A stretch of DNA of 60,217 bases from positions 1 through 60,217 of IMG/VR virus record IMGVR_UViG_3300043427_000906, one strand, 5' to 3'. Each line of letters opens with the position of its first letter. Positions within the stretch are counted from its first letter, which is position 1. This document shows positions 1 through 6,289 of the stretch, piece by piece. A program made the position numbers and the translations under genes. A model generated the notes under the pieces. The model saw only the letters and a list, made by a program, of their open reading frames with translations. It had not been told where the DNA came from and searched no databases. Source of the DNA: a virus.

Positions 1-22
1 GCATTTTTTTACGCGTTCTCAT
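1..22 (-). CDS. N-terminal fragment of the 63-aa early protein (cut by the window edge)
   Basis: The minus strand from the ATG at 20-22 reads MRTRKKM and then leaves the window. It is the start of the same gene seen complete at 59792-59983, so the gene is split only by where the circular map was opened. Confidence 0.6.
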
Positions 23-182
23 AGGATAAAGATTTTATAAGGATTTCAGTTATAGTGTCTTGTACTTCGAATTCATCTTGGTCATCGGTGTCAATGCAAT
101 CCTTCACGTAACCAAGTTCGACTAGCTTATCCGTAATTCGAATAGCGATGTCGGTGATGTCATTTTCAGATAGCTTCTTCAT
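9..182 (-). CDS. Small acidic protein, 57 aa, absent from the other end copy
   Basis: It starts MKKLSENDITDIA and ends LSYENA. It is acidic and mostly helical in appearance, with no recognised domain. Its start overlaps the end of the 44-aa gene (166-300), and its stop overlaps the start of the 63-aa gene, so it fits the tightly packed early operon. The right-hand copy lacks nearly all of this gene through a 160-bp deletion and keeps only the last codons (ENA-stop), which there become the end of the neighbouring protein. The gene is therefore dispensable accessory content. Function unknown. Confidence 0.65.
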   Translation of the reverse strand: MKKLSENDITDIAIRITDKLVELGYVKDCIDTDDQDEFEVQDTITEILIKSLSYENA

Positions 183-300
183 AGGTAGGAGATTTTAAGA
201 TGATTGAATCGGATTCGAATTTTACTATAGCCCATCCCAAGTACATTAGTTGGGCGGCTAGTTGCTGACCACTGAGGGTGGTTAGGTCAATTGTCTGCAT
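166..300 (-). CDS. Small protein, 44 aa
   Basis: It starts MQTIDLTTLSG and contains the hydrophobic stretch LMYLGWAIVKF. No recognised family. The 3' end overlaps the 57-aa gene by 17 bases. The homologue at 59970-60101 differs by Q/N-type substitutions near residue 12 and has a different C-terminus (THENA instead of TYEEAI) because of the 160-bp deletion. Conservation of the frame despite several base changes supports a real gene. Confidence 0.6.
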   Translation of the reverse strand: MQTIDLTTLSGQQLAAQLMYLGWAIVKFESDSIILKSPTYEEAI

Positions 301-317
301 AACTGATTTTTAAATGA

Positions 318-422
318 TTAAAACAATGTTGATGCGATAAGTAGGCAGATGCCAAACACCGCGATAAAATAGCAAAAACCTTCGATAATTTGTCTTGCTT
401 CGTTCGTAGTTTGATGCTTCAT
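318..422 (-). CDS. Single-pass membrane peptide, 34 aa
   Basis: It starts MKHQTTNEARQ and is followed by one hydrophobic helix of about 18 residues (CYFIAVFGICLLIASTLF) to the end. It would be a small inner-membrane protein, probably with the N-terminus in the cytoplasm. It lies directly downstream of the hammerhead ribozyme, so ribozyme cleavage would leave this gene with a short 5' leader. Its 3' part is repeated at 60119-60217. Function unknown. Confidence 0.55.
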   Translation of the reverse strand: MKHQTTNEARQIIEGFCYFIAVFGICLLIASTLF

Positions 423-434
423 AACTATGGGGTT

Positions 435-485
435 AGGTTTCGCCTTGCTGAGGCTCATCAGTACGGACAGCATATCCGTAGACCT
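435..485 (-). ncRNA. Hammerhead ribozyme, type III
   Basis: On the minus strand all core elements are present in order. Stem III 5' strand is AGGT (485-482), followed by cleavage nucleotide C at 481 (GTC site). Stem I is TACGGA/TCCGTA, closing a 7-nt loop (474-468). The core is CTGATGA (461-455). Stem II is GCCT/AGGC with loop CAGCA. GAAA is at 441-438, and the stem III 3' strand ACCT follows. The TGCTG part of loop I is fully complementary to loop II CAGCA, the kissing contact expected in natural fast-cleaving hammerheads. Cleavage should fall between 481 and 480. It sits between the origin region and the small early genes, upstream of the 34-aa membrane peptide. Confidence 0.92.
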
Positions 486-729
486 TGTCACTTACCGAGC
501 AGATACCAGTGATAAATCGACTGGCTCGTTAACCCGACCAGTGCAGACCTTTCGGCTCTCTGCACCCAACACCCTAACTTCGACTGGCGAAGGTTTGGCG
601 CGACCTAACGTGAACACTGGGAGTTGGTACGAAACCGCCAGTGTGCCTGATGTTTATTTGCTGAGGAGGGCATCCTCAAGTCCCATTCCCACTCTTCGTG
701 GTGGCTCACAACGTTTTACAACGGAAGGC
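486..729 (-). other. Hairpin-rich noncoding RNA region upstream of the hammerhead
   Basis: The minus strand holds a series of hairpins and no convincing gene. Examples are ACACTGG/CCAGTGT around 610-640, GTGCAGA/TCTGCAC around a GAAA tetraloop near 540-565, CTTCG/CGAAG near 580-595, CCAGT/ACTGG near 507-527, and GAGGA/TCCTC near 660-680. Base composition is much richer in GC than the neighbouring genes. I read it as a long structured RNA leader ending in the ribozyme. I could not match it to a named RNA family. Confidence 0.5.
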
Positions 730-912
730 TCATATCGGGACTATCGCTATGCATTTATCGTGGTTTGGTGACTGGCTATCCATCGTAAGCACCTTGTCGG
801 GTGGATGGGTAAGAGTGCGTTGCCCTAACACGTTGTAGCGAACATTTGAAAGAACTGCGGACTCATTGTCGAATCCGATGCAAACATAGGGTGGCAGGGT
901 AACTACTTCCAA
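730..912 (-). CDS. Doubtful 60-aa open frame with TTG start
   Basis: An open frame from a TTG at 912 would give a 60-residue protein with an internal MDSQSPNH. No family is recognised. The frame contains complementary segments (ATCCACC with GGTG and TGGAT), and its start codon would fall inside a possible -7 promoter box, so it may only be part of the structured RNA. Confidence 0.22.
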   Translation of the reverse strand: MEVVTLPPYVCIGFDNESAVLSNVRYNVLGQRTLTHPPDKVLTMDSQSPNHDKCIAIVPI

Positions 913-917
913 ATTTA
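910..917 (-). promoter_or_regulatory. Possible -7 box (TAAATTTG)
   Basis: This matches the Bacteroidetes TAnnTTTG element and points towards the structured RNA, hammerhead and small early genes. The nearest TTTG upstream is 25 bp away, further than the usual 19-21, so support is partial. Confidence 0.35.
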
Positions 918-930
918 TTTTTAAAATTGA

Positions 931-1125
931 TGGTTATCCACACAAAAAAACCTTCGTAACTTGGTGAAAATCATAGCATAGAAAAGTTATCCACATTCCA
1001 AAAGTTTTTTTACGAGGGGTGGTGAAAACGGGTAAAAATGGGCAAAATAATCCCAAAATATTTAGCAAACGAATGCTAAAGAAATTAGTCGCTCACAATG
1101 AAAGCAAAATGCTAAAGAGATTAGC
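931..1125. other. Candidate replication origin
   Basis: Two perfect DnaA boxes TTATCCACA lie at 934-942 and 987-995 in the same orientation, 53 bp apart, which is close to five helical turns. Next to them, four A-tracts at about 1025, 1034, 1045 and 1055 are spaced by 10 bp, a pattern that bends DNA. Repeats of ATGCTAAAGARATTAG follow. The segment lies between the two divergent arms, beside a winged-helix protein gene. The genome also encodes a DnaA domain IV-like protein (53144-53470) and a primase-helicase but no polymerase, which fits use of host initiation machinery. Origin function is inferred. Confidence 0.6.
1061..1125. repeat. Direct and inverted repeats beside the origin
   Basis: ATGCTAAAGAAATTAG (1073-1088) and ATGCTAAAGAGATTAG (1109-1124) match at 15 of 16 bases. 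The second is inside the inverted repeat GCTAA-AGAGA-TTAGC (1111-1125). TTTAGCA (1061-1067) is inverted at 1074-1080. These look like iterons or binding sites, perhaps for the winged-helix protein encoded at 1150-1629. Confidence 0.6.
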
Positions 1126-1149
1126 AATGGTAGGGGGTTCGGGGGTATA

Positions 1150-1629
1150 CTAGAGCCGTTTATTCACTAGGTAGTTACGTAAGTAAGAAAGGTATTCACG
1201 TCCAGTAGAAGAGATAGAATAATACTTGCCTTCACGTATAAGCAAACCCAGTTGGACAAGAGTGTTAAGAGTGTTCCAACTATTGCGGACATCCGGCACA
1301 ACGACGTGGGGACGGAAGCCGTTAACGTATCCAGTCAGATGAGAGATAGAAGAACGACCAAGCCGACGCGAAGCATAGAGGTAACGCAACTGGGAGTCAC
1401 TGAGTGGACGAACACCGATGCGACGAGAAGCACGATAGTTTGCCGCATCCCCCATTAGATAGTATTTTTCCGGCTTCATTGGTTGGGTATTTTTACTGGT
1501 GGTAGGTTCATAAGGATGGTTGAATTGAAGAGGGGGAGGGGTGGCTACTGTATCTTTAAACACACACGCATAACCTACACATTCACAATATTTTACGAGC
1601 ATTATATGTAGTTCAGTTTCCCTATTCAT
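1150..1629 (-). CDS. Winged-helix DNA-binding protein next to the origin
   Basis: This is a 159-residue basic protein. The C-terminal half (about residues 85-155) has the pattern of a winged helix: a helix with SISHLTGYVNG, a longer helix NSWNTLNTLVQLGLL, then the wing IREGKYYSISSTGREYL. The first 60 residues look poorly ordered, and an internal Met before KPEKYY is an alternative start. The stop is followed within 5 bases by CCCCCGAAC, the same signature that opens the structured intergenic elements further along this strand. Its position beside repeats and DnaA boxes suggests an initiator or early regulator. That role is inferred. Confidence 0.6.
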   Translation of the reverse strand: MNRETELHIMLVKYCECVGYACVFKDTVATPPPLQFNHPYEPTTSKNTQPMKPEKYYLMGDAANYRASRRIGVRPLSDSQLRYLYASRRLGRSSISHLTGYVNGFRPHVVVPDVRNSWNTLNTLVQLGLLIREGKYYSISSTGREYLSYLRNYLVNKRL

Positions 1630-1779
1630 TCTATATCACTGGGATTCCATACTAGAATAACCACAACCTAACGCAATATGTGTCAGCCAGTTAGCTATTG
1701 TATGGGGGTTATATGGTATTACCCGTTCGGGCATAAAATCGTTTTTGGAACTGCCTAAAACACCCCCACCCAGTTTGCG

Positions 1780-1796
1780 TTTTGCGATTCGCAAAA
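1780..1796. promoter_or_regulatory. Perfect palindrome TTTTGCGA-T-TCGCAAAA in the divergent intergenic region
   Basis: The arms are 8 bp with a 1-bp centre. The palindrome lies in a gene-free stretch (1630-2282) between the minus-strand gene 1150-1629 and the plus-strand early genes. It has the size and symmetry of a dimeric repressor operator. The adjacent A-run (to 1799) leaves a terminator as an alternative for either direction. Confidence 0.5.
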
Positions 1797-1932
1797 AAAT
1801 TCAAAAGCCACTTAAATAATACATAACCCCCACTCCATACCCACACACAACCCATATAAAATCCCAGATCCAAAACTCCCGCCTTTTTGCGCGCTATCCT
1901 TCCCCTCAAATCTTATCACTGGCGTATCTATT

Positions 1933-1940
1933 CAAAGATA
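1933..1940 (-). promoter_or_regulatory. Possible -7 box TATCTTTG for the leftward gene
   Basis: This matches TAnnTTTG and points to the gene at 1150-1629. No good TTTG is seen 19-21 bp upstream, and the leader would be about 300 nt long, so the call is tentative. Confidence 0.3.
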
Positions 1941-1997
1941 ATAATAAGCCCGTAATCGGTCTGGAAATGGATACTCACATCTGTGGAGAAATGGGTG

Positions 1998-2029
1998 TTT
2001 GTCGGTTCGGGGTTTTGTTTGTATGTTTG
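1998..2029 (+). promoter_or_regulatory. Bacteroidetes-type promoter, full consensus
   Basis: TTTG at 1998-2001, a 20-bp spacer, then TATGTTTG at 2022-2029 match the Bacteroidetes primary sigma consensus TTTG-N19-21-TAnnTTTG. Transcription should begin near 2033-2036, exactly where the structured RNA GGCTAC starts. This is the best promoter in the window and is the main evidence for the host group. It probably drives the rightward early genes. Confidence 0.8.
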
Positions 2030-2032
2030 TGT

Positions 2033-2200
2033 GGCTACGTTATCCGGGTGCATGGAGATAACATCAAGGGGGCCCCGTAGCTGTGCGAAGATTGAAACTT
2101 CGGCGACGATTTAATAGGACAGGTCAACACGTATAAACCGGCGGAAGACCCTCCACAGGCGATGCCACCAAATAGGATGGACGGCCTTAAACAACCCTAA
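2033..2200 (+). ncRNA. Structured leader or small RNA starting at the promoter
   Basis: GGCTAC (2033-2038) pairs with GTAGCT (2077-2082), enclosing GTTATC/GATAAC (2039-2044 with 2057-2062) whose loop contains CGGG. That loop could pair with the CCCCG at 2073-2077. CGAAG/CTTCG (2086-2090 with 2098-2102) follows, then GGTC/GACC and GGC-GAT-GCC hairpins. No open frame covers it, and it is richer in GC than the genes around it. It begins within a few bases of the predicted start site and ends before the first small gene at 2283. No named family was matched. The ends are approximate. Confidence 0.55.
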
Positions 2201-2282
2201 GGGGGGAAAGGGGGGTGTGCTCAGAATTTTCTTGGCTCAGATTTAATGCTTTTTTATCTCTCGTTTAATTAATTTGCACCTT

Positions 2283-2444
2283 ATGGAAATGTTACTTCGT
2301 AAAGATGGTTCTTATTCTCGTCGTGGTCTATGGGATAATATCAGGGCCAAGGCTGGTAGTAATAAGAAGCCAACTAAGAAAATGCTAGAGCAGGAACGTA
2401 AAATAAAAAAAGATGCCTCTAAAAAAAGCAAAAAAGAAAAGTGA
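2283..2444 (+). CDS. Small lysine-rich protein, 53 aa
   Basis: It starts MEMLLRKDGSYSRRG and ends in a run of lysines. It is strongly basic, so nucleic-acid binding is possible, but no family is recognised. It is the first gene after the leader RNA and overlaps the next gene by 32 bases. Confidence 0.55.
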   Translation: MEMLLRKDGSYSRRGLWDNIRAKAGSNKKPTKKMLEQERKIKKDASKKSKKEK

Positions 2445-2586
2445 GCTCCAGTCAGCCATCTCGGCTAACATCCGTGAGCTGATGGCGGATAACAAGAAAA
2501 AGGGTAAGGCAAAGGGAGCTGGTGGTAAGGCCAGATCCAAGAAGCAGATCCTTGCTATTGCTATATCAGCCGCTAAAGGTAAATGA
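2413..2586 (+). CDS. Small basic protein, DUF6496-like, 57 aa
   Basis: It is very lysine rich, and the C-terminal motif RSKKQILAIAISAAKG resembles the phage DUF6496 pattern (RSRKQAIAIAL type). Function of that family is unknown. It overlaps the upstream gene, and its stop overlaps the ATG of the HNH gene (ATGA), indicating translational coupling. Confidence 0.6.
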   Translation: MPLKKAKKKSELQSAISANIRELMADNKKKGKAKGAGGKARSKKQILAIAISAAKGK

Positions 2587-2852
2587 GAAAGCACACTAAG
2601 GTTTACTTAGACTTCTTTGGTTACGGGATGGATAGCTGGATGCCCTGTGAGGTATGCGGATCTACTGCCGTGGATATTCACCATATCGCGGCTCGGGGTA
2701 TGGGTGGGTCTAAGAATAAAGATGAGATTGACAACCTAATGGGTCTTTGTCGGTCCTGCCATATTGAGTATGGCGATAAGAAAAAGTACATGGATATGCT
2801 TTCTGAGGCGCACATGCGTTTCATGGATAAGTATAGTAATTCACATTTGTAG
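2583..2852 (+). CDS. HNH endonuclease-like protein
   Basis: This 89-residue protein has CEVC at about residues 22-25, HHI with a glycine-rich stretch at about 33-45, and CRSCH near residue 59, the layout of a zinc-stabilised HNH nuclease. The asparagine of the motif is likely in the DNLMGLC segment. Proteins of this size in phages can be free nicking enzymes, packaging-associated HNH proteins, or homing-type enzymes. Here it stands far from terminase, in the early plus-strand run. Role inferred. Confidence 0.75.
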   Translation: MRKHTKVYLDFFGYGMDSWMPCEVCGSTAVDIHHIAARGMGGSKNKDEIDNLMGLCRSCHIEYGDKKKYMDMLSEAHMRFMDKYSNSHL

Positions 2853-2866
2853 ATAAGTAATATGAT

Positions 2867-2884
2867 CAAGATATCCACATCTTG
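2867..2884 (+). promoter_or_regulatory. Short hairpin before the GroES-like gene
   Basis: CAAGAT and ATCTTG (6-bp arms) enclose ATCCAC, 16 bases before the next ATG. It could act on translation. No U-run follows, so it is not a terminator. Confidence 0.3.
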
Positions 2885-2899
2885 TAGTAATTTAGTCAT

Positions 2900-3469
2900 A
2901 TGCAGCCTATCTACAAGATATTCGTTAAGATTGACAAGCGGTTTCAGGACGAGATAGAAACCGAGTCTGGCTTAAAGCTATACAAAGATACTTCATTCAA
3001 ACAAGAGGAGAACTCAACAATTGTTGGGCAGGTGGTTGCTGTACCAGATAAGTATGACCACTCTATGGGATCTGAAGATTTCAAGGCTAACGTAAAAGCA
3101 GGAGATAAACTATATTTCCATTTCTTGGTGGCCATGGATGAAGAGAATAGGATAGAGGTGGATGGTGAGGAGTACTGGATGGTAGATTATTTTAACGCGA
3201 TCGCGCTGGTGCGCGATGGTAAGATAATACCTGTCGGTGATTATATATTATTAGATCCAATCAAAGAAAAGATTGAGACCAGCTTGATAGTCCCAGACAC
3301 TGTTGATAAGGAAGGTACTCGCGGACTGGTGGTAGCAAGTAATGATCCTAGTATCTCGGAAGGGTCTATTGTGGAGTATGAAGAGGTCGGAAAGTTTTGG
3401 AATATCATCGAGGGGCGTAGGCTATATTGCATGTTCAACCAAAACATTTTATTTATACACAATGACTAA
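2900..3469 (+). CDS. GroES-like co-chaperonin with two GroES-type halves
   Basis: This 189-residue protein has two beta-rich halves. The first resembles a GroES barrel with KIFVKID at the start, a mobile-loop-like segment (about 18-38), VGQVVAVPD and GDKLYFH. It closes with EEYWMVDYFNAIALV, like the GroES LRESDILAV end. The second half repeats part of the pattern (GDYILLDPI, SLIVPD, GLVVAS, GSIVEYEE). Such phage proteins replace host GroES during folding of the capsid protein (as gp31 does in T4). The duplicated second half is unusual. Confidence 0.7.
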   Translation: MQPIYKIFVKIDKRFQDEIETESGLKLYKDTSFKQEENSTIVGQVVAVPDKYDHSMGSEDFKANVKAGDKLYFHFLVAMDEENRIEVDGEEYWMVDYFNAIALVRDGKIIPVGDYILLDPIKEKIETSLIVPDTVDKEGTRGLVVASNDPSISEGSIVEYEEVGKFWNIIEGRRLYCMFNQNILFIHND

Positions 3470-3800
3470 GCAACAGATGAAACAGATAAGAGAGATTGCA
3501 CATAGGCTACCTATTGTTTATGAACAGTGTACTTCTGGTGGTCAGGTGGTAGAGAGTGGTGATGGTAATGATGTATTTATGCCAAATATTTATAACCACC
3601 CGGTCAATCATGTTCGTAGAATGAGGAAGGCTTATGAGCAGCTTGGGATGGATGGTATTAAAAGCTATTTAGAAAGTATTCACCAACTTCAATTAAAGAG
3701 AAATGAAACTCTCAAAGAAGACATCGCAAGTGGTAAGTTCTCACCCCAAGGGGATAGTTTACCAGCAGATAGTAAGTCTATTCCTGAAGATAGGAAGTAA
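3462..3800 (+). CDS. Hypothetical protein, 112 aa
   Basis: The start MTKQQMKQI overlaps the GroES-like stop, which favours it over longer upstream options. The protein is mostly helical and charged, with a middle segment NHVRRMRKAYEQLG. No family recognised. Confidence 0.65.
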   Translation: MTKQQMKQIREIAHRLPIVYEQCTSGGQVVESGDGNDVFMPNIYNHPVNHVRRMRKAYEQLGMDGIKSYLESIHQLQLKRNETLKEDIASGKFSPQGDSLPADSKSIPEDRK

Positions 3801-3891
3801 GACGTTTTCTATCCACTTTAGCTATCCCGGTCTTGTAAAGACTTGGGAAGAGTGGCAGCATGAAATAGATTTAAACTTCTACGAATGCTAG
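3703..3891 (+). CDS. Hypothetical small protein, start uncertain
   Basis: The last 30 residues (from FSIHFSYPGLV to FYEC) look like a genuine protein, and the stop overlaps the ATG of the next gene (ATGCTAG), as at real junctions here. The ATG at 3703 would make a 98-base overlap with the previous gene. A later non-ATG start is possible. Confidence 0.4.
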   Translation: MKLSKKTSQVVSSHPKGIVYQQIVSLFLKIGSKTFSIHFSYPGLVKTWEEWQHEIDLNFYEC

Positions 3892-4382
3892 ACTGCCAGA
3901 CAGAGCTTGGTGAGTTCTTTATGCAAGAACAGTATCGGGTACAGGGTGTGCTTGAGACTAGAGGTTACACGGTTATTAATACCAGTGGTCTGGAGAATAA
4001 CAGCGATGTAATACTCGTCAAGCCTGTTGACGGTAGGTTGACGATTGTAGGGCTAGCAGAGATCAAGTGTAGAAAAAGTGCAGGTTGGGTACCACTTACT
4101 AGAAAGTACTTGTCAGAGAATGGCGGTTATCTCATAACCAACCAGAAACTAAAGTATGGCGGGTTTGCTAGTTCTTTATACCGTGTACCATTCTTTGTGA
4201 TTGTATCACTAATGGAGGAAGGTGTAATACTAGTGTGGCAGATAACAGATAGTAAGGGTAACTTTGTAGAGAAGTATGATATTAAAAAAACGGTTACTAG
4301 GAAGACGGTGAATGGAGGTGAGATAGCTAGAGAAAATGCGTTCCTTCCTATTAACTCAAAATATTTAACAACCATTGAGTAA
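3885..4382 (+). CDS. PD-(D/E)XK-like nuclease
   Basis: In this 165-residue protein the centre carries SDVILVKP (about residues 39-46) followed by GLAEIKCR (about 55-62), the D...ExK layout of the PD-(D/E)XK fold. A preceding helix, EQYRVQGVLETRGY, fits the fold. It could be a restriction-like or structure-specific nuclease. It is followed directly by another protein of similar fold, with overlapping stop and start. Substrate unknown. Confidence 0.6.
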   Translation: MLDCQTELGEFFMQEQYRVQGVLETRGYTVINTSGLENNSDVILVKPVDGRLTIVGLAEIKCRKSAGWVPLTRKYLSENGGYLITNQKLKYGGFASSLYRVPFFVIVSLMEEGVILVWQITDSKGNFVEKYDIKKTVTRKTVNGGEIARENAFLPINSKYLTTIE

Positions 4383-4740
4383 AGGAATAGCTGCCGAGGT
4401 TTTGTTTGACTACCACATCATTGAGCGTGGTATGATGACAGCACGCCCGATATATGATTCTGGTTATGATCGTATTGTTGATCATAAAGGCAATCTAACC
4501 CGGGTGCAGATTAAGATGACCGCCTGCAAGCAGAGTGGTTCTTACTGGGTATCTACTAGTGGTGTAAAAAGAAGAAGGTATGTTAATGAATTTGATGTAC
4601 TGGCTATTTATATAAAGCCTGCGTGTGCGTGGTTACTGATGCCGTTTTCTGAAATCACTGGCAGCGCAATGCGTGTGAAGGTTGATGGTAGATTTGAAAA
4701 GTATGTAAACAATTGGGGAATATTCTATGCGAAGAACTAA
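4375..4740 (+). CDS. PD-(D/E)XK endonuclease-like protein, TTG start
   Basis: It starts at a TTG that overlaps the previous stop (TTGAGTAA), giving MSKGIAAEVLFDYHI. The early Glu, the YDRIVDHKG segment (about residues 31-38) and VQIKMT (about 44-49) form the E...D...QxK pattern of small PD-(D/E)XK endonucleases. An internal ATGATG near residue 20 would remove the first helix and is less likely. Substrate unknown. Confidence 0.6.
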   Translation: MSKGIAAEVLFDYHIIERGMMTARPIYDSGYDRIVDHKGNLTRVQIKMTACKQSGSYWVSTSGVKRRRYVNEFDVLAIYIKPACAWLLMPFSEITGSAMRVKVDGRFEKYVNNWGIFYAKN

Positions 4741-5173
4741 AAATATAAAGATAAATATGTACCAGTGTGCGGTACATTTTATTCTTACCGATGATCTAGC
4801 TAAGGAGTATAACCGCATTTACCGTAAGCATAAGGAACTGCCTATATACGCAGCGGAAGATGGTGAGGCTTGGACACTTACGTTTGATATTTCTGATTAT
4901 TATATCCTAGTATCAGAGAAACATAAGTTTGTTAATACAATAGCGCACGAGGTATATCATGTTGTATACAGTATACTTAATGATAGGGATATTGATGACG
5001 AGGAGAATGGGGCTTGGCTGTGTGGTATGCTGATTGATGAGGCGTTTAAATTTTATTTTAAAACTAAGGATAATGGCATTCATAGACCGGTTCGTAAAAT
5101 TGAAGGTGATGTTGGAGGGACCATCGGGGTCAGCTCTGATAACGTACGTCTACATAAACCCAATGACGATTGA
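4727..5173 (+). CDS. Zinc metallopeptidase-like protein
   Basis: This 148-residue protein contains AHEVYHVVYS (HExxH, about residues 78-82), followed about 15 residues later by EENGAW, which provides a downstream acidic ligand as in minimal gluzincin-like phage proteins. The start overlaps the preceding gene. The target is unknown, and the N-terminal 25 residues lack a signal peptide, so it acts in the cytoplasm. Confidence 0.65.
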   Translation: MRRTKNIKINMYQCAVHFILTDDLAKEYNRIYRKHKELPIYAAEDGEAWTLTFDISDYYILVSEKHKFVNTIAHEVYHVVYSILNDRDIDDEENGAWLCGMLIDEAFKFYFKTKDNGIHRPVRKIEGDVGGTIGVSSDNVRLHKPNDD

Positions 5174-5321
5174 CGCATTCACAGAAGAGGTTGTTACTTA
5201 CGATCTTGACTATGAGAAGGGTATCGATCAGGATGCGGTTCGTGTTTGGACAAAGCATGATATACATCTTGTGCTCATGCATGTAGATGATTTTATGGAA
5301 ATGTTAAACAAGAGATATTGA
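5163..5321 (+). CDS. Hypothetical small acidic protein, 52 aa
   Basis: The start at the ATG at 5163 (MTIDAFTEEVV) overlaps the preceding stop. Upstream in-frame starts would overlap that gene by over 100 bases. It is acidic, with the pattern VRVWTKHDIHLVLMHVDDF. No family recognised. Confidence 0.55.
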   Translation: MTIDAFTEEVVTYDLDYEKGIDQDAVRVWTKHDIHLVLMHVDDFMEMLNKRY

Positions 5322-6289
5322 AAATATTATCTTGGATAAAAGCGTTAGATGGATGTTCTTACCATCGTGTGTTTATGCCTAATAGCTATGTTAAGGCTGA
5401 GGTTAAAACTGTGTCTAACTTAACTGAAGAGGATCTAAAGTGGTGTGATATATTACACTACTCTAGGCATGTAATGATCTCTCCTGTTTTTATAGCTCAG
5501 CAGGCCAAGAAGCATAATGTTAAAGTGGTGGTTGATACGGACGACTGGTGGGAGGTGGGTAAGGATCATCCTAAGTATCATATGTGGAAGAAGAGTGATA
5601 TTGGTTTGCAGATACGCCAGCATTTGATTTATGCTGATGCGGTAATAGCTACTACAGATAAGCTGGCTTCTATAGTCCCAAATAAGAATGTGTATGTAAT
5701 TCCTAATGCACTACCATATGGGGTAGGACAGTTTAGAGAACACGAGCTGCCAAATAGTGATAAGATACGATTGATATATGCTAGTTCTGCCATGAACTAT
5801 GCGAATACATTTTTAATAGCTGGCGCCATGAAACAACTAGTTGATCTGCCGGTAGAGTGGGTTATAGTTGGTTATGTAGAGGGTGATGTGTATGATATTA
5901 TATTACATAACCTTACTGCAGATGGTAAGATACCACACACTACTGTTGAATGGTCTGGTGTAGAGGATTATATGTCTGGGTATAAAGGAGATATACTAGT
6001 CGTACCAAGCAAATCTAATGAGTTTAATTCTTACAAGAGTAACATAAAAGTTCTTGAAGCTGCCGCTTTGAATATCCCTATCCTTATATCAAAGGCAGAA
6101 CCATACTTAAACATGCCAGTAAATTATTTTTCTGGTGATAATGAATTTATTTCCGAGTTAACTAGACTAGTAAAATCAGTAGAGTATAGAAGACAATCAG
6201 CAGCTAGGACTAGAAAGTTTTGTTTAGATAATTATGACCTATACAAGTGGGGTGAAAAAAGATTAAAAATTTATGAGCAAATCCTTTAA
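5318..6289 (+). CDS. GT-B glycosyltransferase (GT4-like)
   Basis: This 323-residue protein starts at a TTG overlapping the previous stop. VVVDTDDWWE (about residues 68-77), the central IRLIYASSAMNYANTFL and the late E-x-A-A-L-N-I-P-I-L segment (about 248-258) match the donor-binding side of GT4 transferases. It is first of three consecutive glycosyltransferases just before terminase. They may decorate virion proteins, DNA or the host surface. The acceptor cannot be read from sequence. Confidence 0.75.
   Translation: MKILSWIKALDGCSYHRVFMPNSYVKAEVKTVSNLTEEDLKWCDILHYSRHVMISPVFIAQQAKKHNVKVVVDTDDWWEVGKDHPKYHMWKKSDIGLQIRQHLIYADAVIATTDKLASIVPNKNVYVIPNALPYGVGQFREHELPNSDKIRLIYASSAMNYANTFLIAGAMKQLVDLPVEWVIVGYVEGDVYDIILHNLTADGKIPHTTVEWSGVEDYMSGYKGDILVVPSKSNEFNSYKSNIKVLEAAALNIPILISKAEPYLNMPVNYFSGDNEFISELTRLVKSVEYRRQSAARTRKFCLDNYDLYKWGEKRLKIYEQIL

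Larger units (their letters stand above)
1..416. repeat. Left copy of terminal near-repeat (long variant)
   Basis: This segment matches 59962-60217 except for several substitutions and 160 bp that the right copy lacks. The extra bases lie between two TCATAGG direct repeats (19-25 and 179-185), as expected for a slippage or recombination deletion. The simplest reading is a circular or terminally redundant genome assembled from two co-occurring variants. A true unequal duplication is less likely. Confidence 0.85.

Noticed and set aside
427-771. A 114-codon open frame on the plus strand
   Set aside because: It lies antisense over the hammerhead and hairpin region, with unusual composition and no domain. 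The structured RNA explains the region better.
1709-1909. A 66-codon minus-strand open frame in the divergent gap
   Set aside because: It needs a TTG start, is extreme in Trp, Phe and Arg, and covers the palindrome. There is no family or coupling to other genes.
2033-2110. HDV-like self-cleaving ribozyme
   Set aside because: A P1-like stem followed by a P4-like hairpin looked similar, but no P2 pairing and no proper catalytic strand could be found.
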